Part shown: positions 1 to 6,454 of the stretch, piece by piece | Numbering within the stretch: position 1 is the stretch's first letter | Layout of the letters: each line of letters begins with the position of its first letter | Source: Planctomycetales bacterium | Lineage (GTDB): Bacteria; Planctomycetota; Planctomycetia; Pirellulales; Pirellulaceae | Length of the DNA: 40,731 nucleotides | Assembly: GCA_020426845.1 (NCBI GenBank) | Contig: JAGQPF010000483.1 | Location: forward strand, 1-40,731 | Direction: 5' to 3' | Program-made: the position numbers and the translations under genes | The notes under the pieces: model-generated | Told to the model about the DNA's origin: nothing | The model's input: the letters and a program-made list of their open reading frames with translations, nothing else | The model's database searches: none

Positions 1-197
1 ACGATGCATGGTTCCACTCGCTCGGGATGGGTGTGCATTACACCACCAGTATAAGGGCGACCTTGCGATTGGCAATCATTCAGGCCTAGCGGCTGAGGTT
101 CCCACATGCTCGGCGCTAGCTCAACTCCTACAACCGCCCCCGAGGCGACGCTAACACCCTCCTAAACCGACACTTGGGCCGGCGTTTCACTCAGGGG
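1..197. other. Gene-less window edge
   Basis: I see no convincing coding frame, RNA gene or repeat here. It lies downstream of the minus-strand gene ending at 198, so it may hold that gene's 3' end, but no clear terminator hairpin with a T-run was seen. Confidence 0.4.
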
Positions 198-1094
198 CTA
201 CGGTGAGGGAATGCTTTGTCCCGGCGGGGCAGCGTGAACCAGCCGTGCCGACATGACGAGTTTATCTTTGCGACGAATGCCGTAGAGCACATTGACGTCG
301 CTGCGATCCCGAGCGATTCCTTGACCCGCAAACGGCGCGGGCAGCGTCGCCCGATGCACCAGCTCCGTGGCACGAGTTTCTCCGGATGCCGCCGCGTGTT
401 GGGGCAGCTCCATGACGTAGACCTCCAGGTGGTCGTGTCCCGTGAGGTAGAGCTTTTCGTTCGGGCCCCAAACGCCGCCCGAATTGCTGTTCGGCGCCAT
501 TCGCTTCAAAACGGACTCCGGCAGCAACCATCGCTGTTGTTCGCGCCACTGGTCGTCATAGCGGACCAGTCGAGTGCGCCCGGCCTGCGACCCATAGGAG
601 GCGAACACGATCCACCATTGACCGTTGTGGCGGTCCACCCAATTGATCGCGCCTTCCGTGCCGGGGAATGGAAGCGACTCGAGGTGCTCGAGCGACTTCG
701 CATCCCAAACCTCAAGCGTATTGACCGCAGGGTTGCTTGGCCACGTGGAATGCGCACAGTACAGTTTGCCGTCGATAACCACGCCACTGTTGAGATGCTT
801 GAGCGAGCGGGCCGTGGCCGGCGTCTTGCCCGCATCCAACGTCTCCTTGCCGTCGCGCCAGACGCGCAGCGTATCCCCGGTCTCCTTGTCCAACTGCGCA
901 ATCTCGCGATTCGAGATGGCGAAGATCGCCTGCTTGTCGACTGCCACACCCTGGTGCGCCTGAGGCGACGGCCACTGACGGAGTTGGCGAATCTCCCACC
1001 GCTCCGTCTTTGACTGCGCCGGTTTGTCGGCGGAGCATGGCAAGCTGAGCAGACAACCGCTGACCACCAAAACGATGACGGCCCGTTGTTGCAT
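198..1094 (-). CDS. Secreted beta-propeller-like protein of unknown function
   Basis: The protein has 298 residues when started at the ATG at 1094. This start has a GAGGA ribosome-binding site about 7 bases upstream and gives a normal Sec signal peptide (MQQRAVIVLVVSGCLLSLP). A Met eight codons upstream is in frame but less well placed. The mature part has repeated short strands of the YncE/NHL/kelch kind: GVAVDKQAIFAISN, LNSGVVIDGKLYCAHST, NWVDRHNGQWWIVFASYG and GPNEKLYLTGHDHLEVYV. This suggests one beta-propeller reporting on stored values rather than an enzyme, and I see no catalytic motif. It lies 81 bases downstream of the Tat protein at 1176-2129 on the same strand, so the two may be co-transcribed. 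The propeller fold is an inference from the strand pattern, and its ligand is unknown. Confidence 0.75.
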   Translation of the reverse strand: MQQRAVIVLVVSGCLLSLPCSADKPAQSKTERWEIRQLRQWPSPQAHQGVAVDKQAIFAISNREIAQLDKETGDTLRVWRDGKETLDAGKTPATARSLKHLNSGVVIDGKLYCAHSTWPSNPAVNTLEVWDAKSLEHLESLPFPGTEGAINWVDRHNGQWWIVFASYGSQAGRTRLVRYDDQWREQQRWLLPESVLKRMAPNSNSGGVWGPNEKLYLTGHDHLEVYVMELPQHAAASGETRATELVHRATLPAPFAGQGIARDRSDVNVLYGIRRKDKLVMSARLVHAAPPGQSIPSP

Positions 1095-1175
1095 TGCGGA
1101 ATCCTCGATTGGTTGCATGCGGGATCGGCGTCGTTTCGCCGGCCTTCTCGGAGCCGCTCAACGCCTCAACGGCTG

Positions 1176-2129
1176 TTAGAACAACCGCCACGCTTTGGCT
1201 TCGAACTCTTTCTCGATTTCCGGCGACTTGGCACGCCGCAGCAGGTCGTAGTATGCGTAGGGATACTTGAACGCATGCCCAATCCCTAGCGTCTTGGCGC
1301 CACGTTGCTGCCAGTACTCCACCTCATCGGGGCGAAGCTTCGAGAATTGATGCTCGGAGATTTTGCGATCGGTCGGCTCCGGCCCCTTGCGGGTGACCGT
1401 GACATACTTGCAGAAGGCGACGCGGCAGCTCTCGGCCCATTCCACTTGACCGGCGGCGGCCATCTCGACCAATGACTGGCCGAAGGTGAGCATGTGCCCC
1501 GCGAATCCTTGGCCAAAGCCAATGAAACGGTCGATCGATGCGCTGGCCTCTTGCAGGATGAAGCGGGAGCAGGCCACCTGATCCGCGAACGGCGGCGGAT
1601 CAACTTGCGGGTCGGCGGGATCGTCGCGCCACGGTTTGAACGCGTCGATCAAGCGACAGACACCCTGCACTCGTTCCTCGGTGGCGGTGGCGGGCACCAT
1701 TTGAAATGCCTTCATGGCGTGCATCGCGAAGATGGCGTCATGTCCCACCTGACGCAGAGTGCCGCGTCCCTTGGCCAGCGCTTTGCCAACGCGCTCCACC
1801 GCGTCATCGACGGGGTCGGCCTCCGGAAAATCCCGGCAAAGTTTTGACTTGGCCCAGTTCAGGTCGAACAGCTCGATGATTCTGGCCGCCGCCGCGTCGT
1901 CGAGTTGGTTGTCGGCGCACATTAAATGAGCGGAAATCAGCGCCGCGCCGCGATGTCCGTCGGCAAAGTAGCTCATTTCGGCCGCACGAGCCAATCCATT
2001 GATGCCCAGCGTCACGAGTTGCTTGGAGTCAATGCGGGGCTCCACAGCCGCCATTCGTTGCGAGGGTAGCAGCATGCCTCCGATGGCCGCGGTGGCGCCT
2101 GCCGCAAAGGTTCTGCGATCGAGAGTCAT
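1176..2129 (-). CDS. Tat-exported helical protein of unknown function, His-rich pattern
   Basis: The protein has 317 residues. I chose the ATG at 2129 because it puts a twin-arginine signal at the N-terminus (MTLDRRTFAAG, then a hydrophobic stretch). A longer reading from 2174 only adds a non-signal segment. The mature protein is mostly helical, and I do not recognise a named family. It has spaced histidines: H59 and H68 (nine apart, the second in ISAHL), H130 in GHDAIF, H137, H212 in GHMLTF, and H285 in GHAFKY. Four of these (H59, H68, H130, H285) match the spacing or local motif of histidines in the protein at 31395-32921, which suggests a shared metal- or cofactor-binding fold. Tat export would fit a cofactor loaded in the cytoplasm. 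It ends 81 bases before the propeller gene and is divergent from the sigma factor gene. Confidence 0.8.
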   Translation of the reverse strand: MTLDRRTFAAGATAAIGGMLLPSQRMAAVEPRIDSKQLVTLGINGLARAAEMSYFADGHRGAALISAHLMCADNQLDDAAAARIIELFDLNWAKSKLCRDFPEADPVDDAVERVGKALAKGRGTLRQVGHDAIFAMHAMKAFQMVPATATEERVQGVCRLIDAFKPWRDDPADPQVDPPPFADQVACSRFILQEASASIDRFIGFGQGFAGHMLTFGQSLVEMAAAGQVEWAESCRVAFCKYVTVTRKGPEPTDRKISEHQFSKLRPDEVEYWQQRGAKTLGIGHAFKYPYAYYDLLRRAKSPEIEKEFEAKAWRLF

Positions 2130-2424
2130 CGTCGTCTCGCGGATTGGGATAGGAATGAAGCGTAAACGCTGCATGTCTGCGTTGAGTCGCCTCGGGAATT
2201 CACTTTACCAAACGACCTAGGGCGATTCAATTTGCCGAAGTGAGGCAAGCAACGAAGCAACCGTATGTAGACCATGAGCGTCCAGCAACTATTCTTGAAT
2301 GGCCTCCTCGTTTCGTGAAGCTGTCCGAAGGTTGACCTATACTGGGGCTCGCAATTCTCGCTCCGGGTCACCATTTGCTCCGCGACTGTTTCGGCCCTTC
2401 ACCACTGTCGCCCAACTTTTAGTT
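2130..2424. other. Divergent intergenic region
   Basis: This gap separates a minus-strand Tat protein from the plus-strand sigma factor gene and should hold both promoters. A TTGACC next to TATACT near 2332-2343 has no spacer, so it is not a standard sigma-70 promoter. No repeat or strong hairpin was seen. Confidence 0.3.
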
Positions 2425-3006
2425 ATGCCCACCGAGCCTTGGCTTGAACGTGTCCTCTCCGGTGCTCCCGGTCACGAGCAAGAATTGGTCGAGCGTTACA
2501 CGGCCGGCCTGCTCCAATTGGCTCGACGCCAACTGCCCGACCGAATCCGCCGTCGAATCGACCCGGATGACATTGTTCAGTCCGTCTACAGGAGTTTCTT
2601 CCGGCGATTGAAGGGGGGCGAGTTCAGCTTCCAAGAGTCCCACGATGTGTGGAAGTTGCTGGCGGTGATGACCTTTCGGAAGGTTCGCAACCAGATCAAG
2701 CACCATCGCCGACAGCAGCGAGATTCCTTTCGGGAAGTTTCCCTGCCGACCATCGGGGCTTTGGGCACGGCTGCGGAGCCCATCGATCATGCGCCCGAAG
2801 CGGCCGACCTGGCGATCATGTTGGACTACCTGGAGCAGCTGCTAGCCAAACTTCCGGAACGTCACCACCTAGTGGTGACACTGCGAATGGAGGGGTACTC
2901 GACGGCCGAAGTCGCGGAGCGAGCGGGAGTTTCCAAGCGGACTGTCCTTCGGGTGCTTTCGCACCTGCAGGACCTGGCCGTTGAATTGATTGGAGCCGAT
3001 GCGTGA
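2425..3006 (+). CDS. ECF-subfamily RNA polymerase sigma factor
   Basis: The 193-residue protein starts at ATG 2425 (MPTEPWLERVLSG). The frame is open further upstream, but that part does not look like sigma factor sequence. Region 2 is visible at about residues 20-90: an acidic helix with DPDDIVQSVYRSFF, then the basic WKLLAVMTFRKVRNQIKHH. Region 4 is at about 145-185, with LPERHHLVVTLRMEGYSTAEV and the helix-turn-helix AERAGVSKRTVLRVL. There is no C-terminal extension. The stop overlaps the GTG start of the kinase by four bases (GTGA), so the two are translationally coupled. Co-located ECF factors and Ser/Thr kinases are a known planctomycete pattern in which the kinase may replace an anti-sigma factor. 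That this kinase controls this factor is an inference. Confidence 0.93.
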   Translation: MPTEPWLERVLSGAPGHEQELVERYTAGLLQLARRQLPDRIRRRIDPDDIVQSVYRSFFRRLKGGEFSFQESHDVWKLLAVMTFRKVRNQIKHHRRQQRDSFREVSLPTIGALGTAAEPIDHAPEAADLAIMLDYLEQLLAKLPERHHLVVTLRMEGYSTAEVAERAGVSKRTVLRVLSHLQDLAVELIGADA

Positions 3007-5921
3007 GTGACAAGCCAACCGACTCTCAGTGGCGGCTGGCCGAGCAAGTGCTACTGCGGTTTGAGGATTCTTGGCGAGAAAGCGGGGAAGCATCGATCAG
3101 CGAGTACTTGCCGGTCGGCAACTCGACGGAACGCTCCTATCTGCTAGCCGAGCTCATCAAAATCGACATCGAGCACCGCTGGGCGCGCGGCGAGCACGCC
3201 ACGCTGGAGGACTATGCCAGGGAGTTTCCTGAACTCGGTGATGTCGAATCGATCTCCATTGACTTGGTCGTCGCAGAATTCAACGTTCGCGTCGAATGCG
3301 GCGAAGCTCCGACTCTTGAGGAGCTTAGGCGGCGATTTCCTACGCGGATCGACGAAATGGCGTCACTGCTGGCTGCCGAGAAAACTCGAGTGGCACAGGC
3401 GACTCGGACAACGGGAGCGGTCTCCGTTGTTGCGAGAGACGGCCGCCTGCCAGCGCGAATCGGCCGTTACGAACCGCTAATGGAACTTGGACGCGGCGCG
3501 TTCGCCGTTGTCTACCGTGCTTGGGATCACCGTCTGCATCGCGACGTTGCGCTCAAAGTGCTGCACACTGAGTTGATTGCGATCGACGAGCTGCGTGAAC
3601 GGATGCTGCGCGAAGCCCGCGCGGCCGCGAGCCTGCAGCACCCGGCGATCGTGCCGATCTACGAAGTGCATGAGGAGGAATCGCTGTTTATCGTCAGCGA
3701 GTTCGTCGATGGCGAGACCTTGGGCCAGCGGATCGATCGGGCCACGCCCTCATTTGATGAAGTGGCGGGTTGGGCCGCCCAGATGGCTCACGGGCTTCAT
3801 TTTGCGCATCAGCATGGGGTGATCCATCGTGACATTAAGCCGGCGAACATCATGCTGCACCGTGACGGCAAGTTGGCGATCACCGACTTCGGCCTAGCCC
3901 GACAGGCGGATGCCGGCGAGTCGCTCACCCGCCATGGAGACATCGTTGGCACGCCCGCTTTCATGTCCCCAGAGCAGGCACGCGGTCACAGCCATGCCGT
4001 CGACGGTCGCAGTGATGTCTACAGCGTCGGCGTGGTGATATACCGAATGTTGTGCGGTCAGTTGCCGTTTCAGGGCCCCGCGGGTTCGATTCTGACTCGA
4101 ATACAGGAGGAGGAAGTCGCGCTGCCCCGCCGCGTGCGGCGTGACATTCCTCGTGATCTCGAGACGATTTGTGTCCGTTGCCTGCAGAAGGATCCGGCCG
4201 ATCGATATGCATCGGCGGGAGAGTTGGCGGAGGATCTCGAGCGGTATCTTGCGGGACAACCGATCAAAGCGCGCCCTGTGGGAGCGTTGGAGCGTGCCTG
4301 GAAGTGGTCAAAGCGGCGCCCCGCTTTGGCCTTGACGGTCTGGTTGCTGATGCTGGCGATGGGATTTCTTGCCGGAATCGGAATGCAGCTCGCACGCGTG
4401 CAAACGGAACGGGACCGAGCCGTCGTGGCCGAGTCTCGCGCGAAATCGGCTGAGGCTGAGAAAACCAAGTCGCTCGCGGAATCCTATGAGCGCGCTGGCT
4501 CGCTCGCCATGCAGCGAGGCCAATTTCGAGAGGCGATTGGATTGTTTGAGCAGAGCTTGGCAGCCGGTTCCGAACACCCCGCGACGCTGCGCCTGAAGCA
4601 GGTGGAGTCTCACTTCGTGCTGCGCGAGTTTTCGACGTGCGAGTCAATTCTGCGAATGCTGGAGCCACCTGCGGCCACCGCCAGGCTCGCGAAATCGCAG
4701 CAGGGTCAGTTCCTGATGTGGCAAGCCGAGTTAGCGTTGCGTTCCGATGCAGTCGCAAGCAATGCGGCCGCACTCTATCGCCAGGCATTGGAGTGCGAAC
4801 TCTCCAAGGCGGACGCCGCCTACATCCAAGGAATGACGGCGGAGGGCTCCTTGGAGGCACTGCAGCGTTTTCGTGAATCGTTGGTGGCCAACCCCTTCCA
4901 TCATCGCGCGCGGACAATCTCCGTGAACCTGCTGGCTTCCTTAGGTCGGCTCGACGAGGCGAAGTTCCAAGCCGAGGTGGGGCAGCAACTCTTTCCGGAA
5001 GACCCCCATTTCTATCTCTTGGAGGGACTCGTCTTGGCGGTCCGCGGTCAGCGGGAGCAAGCAAACGCAATCGTGAAGGATCAGTCGTTGTCGGAGGCCG
5101 ACGAGCAGGCGTGGCAAGTCGCCTACCGACTAGCGGACAATCTGGCGGCGCTTGCCGCAAACACGCCAGCACTCAGCCCGGCGGTTGGTTCCCGGATCGT
5201 CGCCGAGATGCTGGCGGAACGCAACTCGCTGGTCGCCGTGGCCGAATATGGGCTGCGTTTTCCCTTGCCATTGACGAAGCGGTTGTCGCAACTTTCCGAG
5301 TTGATGGGGAGCGGAATCAGTCAGGCTAGCCATCGCGCCAAGCCCATTGTGTCCGAGTTGGCAGCCTTGCACCCTGAGGGAATGCTGCTGGTTTGGCTGG
5401 GTGAGTTTCAAATTGCCGACAATGAATTACAGGCGGCGCGTGACTCGTTCTTGCGGGCGGTCGAACTGCCATCGTTGCTGCGGAATCATCAGCGCGCCGC
5501 AAGAGCGGGTGTCATCGCGACTGCGTCGGCCCTGGGGCTTGCGCGTCAAATTGATGTCGAAGAGAATCGGCGATACGCCGCCGAGGCAATTCGGGAACTG
5601 AATGCAAATCAGGAGTATCCGGCCGGCTACTGCAGGCTCTTTACGCAAGTCTTTCTAAGCTGCGGCGACGCCAACCATTGCCGAGTCTGGCTGGATAAGT
5701 GGGCCGGGCTGGCCGGGGCGGACGACTACAACGTGCTTTGGCACCGAATCGAACTTGAGGCGATGTCCGAGCGGGTGCTCCATATGCTGGCAGCGTGCGA
5801 CCGAGTGTTGAAAGAGCACCCGGACGACGAGCACGCGCTGCGCATGCGCGACGGAGCGCTGCAGTCGATCCGCGAGGCGACCGACGGCTCTCGGCAGCCG
5901 CCAAGTACGCCGACAGAGTGA
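3003..5921 (+). CDS. Membrane Ser/Thr protein kinase with TPR-like C-terminal half
   Basis: The 972-residue protein starts at a GTG that overlaps the sigma factor stop codon. Residues 1-150 are a helical leader with two similar motifs (GEHATLEDYAREFPEL and GEAPTLEELRRRFPTR). The Hanks-type kinase domain spans about 155-420, with a glycine loop LGRGAFAVVYRA (G163, G165), catalytic lysine K185 in VALKV, HRDIKPAN with the catalytic Asp at 277, DFG at 295-297, and TPAFMSPEQ in the activation segment. All key residues are present, so it should be active. One membrane helix (about 440-462) follows a basic RRPALAL stretch. The rest, 460-972, is helical with TPR-like units such as QFREAIGLFEQSLAAG, probably on the far side of the membrane. 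The layout suggests a one-pass receptor kinase relaying an envelope signal to the ECF factor. Confidence 0.93.
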   Translation: MSDKPTDSQWRLAEQVLLRFEDSWRESGEASISEYLPVGNSTERSYLLAELIKIDIEHRWARGEHATLEDYAREFPELGDVESISIDLVVAEFNVRVECGEAPTLEELRRRFPTRIDEMASLLAAEKTRVAQATRTTGAVSVVARDGRLPARIGRYEPLMELGRGAFAVVYRAWDHRLHRDVALKVLHTELIAIDELRERMLREARAAASLQHPAIVPIYEVHEEESLFIVSEFVDGETLGQRIDRATPSFDEVAGWAAQMAHGLHFAHQHGVIHRDIKPANIMLHRDGKLAITDFGLARQADAGESLTRHGDIVGTPAFMSPEQARGHSHAVDGRSDVYSVGVVIYRMLCGQLPFQGPAGSILTRIQEEEVALPRRVRRDIPRDLETICVRCLQKDPADRYASAGELAEDLERYLAGQPIKARPVGALERAWKWSKRRPALALTVWLLMLAMGFLAGIGMQLARVQTERDRAVVAESRAKSAEAEKTKSLAESYERAGSLAMQRGQFREAIGLFEQSLAAGSEHPATLRLKQVESHFVLREFSTCESILRMLEPPAATARLAKSQQGQFLMWQAELALRSDAVASNAAALYRQALECELSKADAAYIQGMTAEGSLEALQRFRESLVANPFHHRARTISVNLLASLGRLDEAKFQAEVGQQLFPEDPHFYLLEGLVLAVRGQREQANAIVKDQSLSEADEQAWQVAYRLADNLAALAANTPALSPAVGSRIVAEMLAERNSLVAVAEYGLRFPLPLTKRLSQLSELMGSGISQASHRAKPIVSELAALHPEGMLLVWLGEFQIADNELQAARDSFLRAVELPSLLRNHQRAARAGVIATASALGLARQIDVEENRRYAAEAIRELNANQEYPAGYCRLFTQVFLSCGDANHCRVWLDKWAGLAGADDYNVLWHRIELEAMSERVLHMLAACDRVLKEHPDDEHALRMRDGALQSIREATDGSRQPPSTPTE

Positions 5922-6204
5922 ATTCGGCCGCTATAGGTTCTTCCGGGCGGCTCAAGCGCTGGTTGGGACATCTCGAGGCCAACCCGTCGCGATTTTCTCC
6001 GAACCGAACGCTGTGGACCATCGCATTTTTCCGGAATCGCGTCTCTTGAGCGACTTTCCTTTCTGGCCCGCGACATTTTTTTGTCACCGTTCTCGGCCCT
6101 CGCGTTGATTAGTTCCTGAGAGACGAGTCCCGTCCCCGCTTGATCACCTCGCTTGTTTGATCGCGGTCGTTGTTGGGGGCGGCGATCGAGCGTTCGTGAG
6201 CAGT

Positions 6205-6322
6205 GGAGGCCACGAGCCGGTCCTTGTGGACCTGTAGGACGTTTAGCCACGCCACTCGTGGCCTCCGCCTCACTGTGCCTTGCAATGCCTGTAGGTTGGA
6301 CTAGGGTGGAGTGTGGCTAAAC
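6205..6322. repeat. Nested and interlocking inverted repeats
   Basis: GGAGGCCACGAG at 6205-6216 is repeated perfectly inverted at 6255-6266. Inside the loop, GGTCC (6219-6223) can pair with GGACC (6228-6232). GTTTAGCCAC (6241-6250), also in the loop, is the exact reverse complement of GTGGCTAAAC at 6313-6322. The second pairing would interlock with the first, as in a pseudoknot or a switch between two folds. It may instead be a remnant of a dispersed repeat. Confidence 0.65.
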
Positions 6323-6344
6323 AATCCTGCAGGAATTTCCACAA

Positions 6345-6382
6345 GGCCGGAACCGCTGCGCTCAGCGTTCCGGTCTTTTTTT
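6345..6382 (+). terminator. Intrinsic terminator (or attenuator) upstream of surface-protein gene
   Basis: A GC-rich stem with one bulged C pairs GGCCGGAA-CGCT (from 6345) with AGCGTTCCGGTC (to 6375) around a six-base loop, followed by seven T (6376-6382). It lies more than 420 bases after the kinase stop and about 70 bases before the next start, so it could end the kinase transcript or attenuate the surface-protein transcript. Confidence 0.8.
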
Positions 6383-6454
6383 GCGCGCATCGCTGAGCTC
6401 GTCGAATCGCTCAAACTTCGAAACATTGTTATGCATCACCGGAAAGATTCTGCC

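Larger units (their letters stand above)
5922..6454. other. Structured gene-less region before the surface-protein gene
   Basis: There are 533 bases between the kinase stop and the chosen start of the surface-protein gene. The first 270 bases show nothing clear. From 6205 onward there are nested inverted repeats, an eight-base direct repeat (CCTGTAGG at 6231 and 6288) and an intrinsic terminator, listed separately. The in-frame codons 6311-6454 are open, but they run through the terminator hairpin and do not look like protein. Confidence 0.6.

Noticed and set aside
216-1013. Long open frame on the plus strand across the propeller gene
   Set aside because: It is Arg/Leu-rich, has no recognisable domain, and is the complement of a minus-strand gene that has a signal peptide and ribosome-binding site. 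It is a shadow.
2332-2343. TTGACC next to TATACT as a sigma-70 promoter for the sigma factor gene
   Set aside because: There is no spacer of about 17 bases between the two, so the boxes cannot form a standard promoter.
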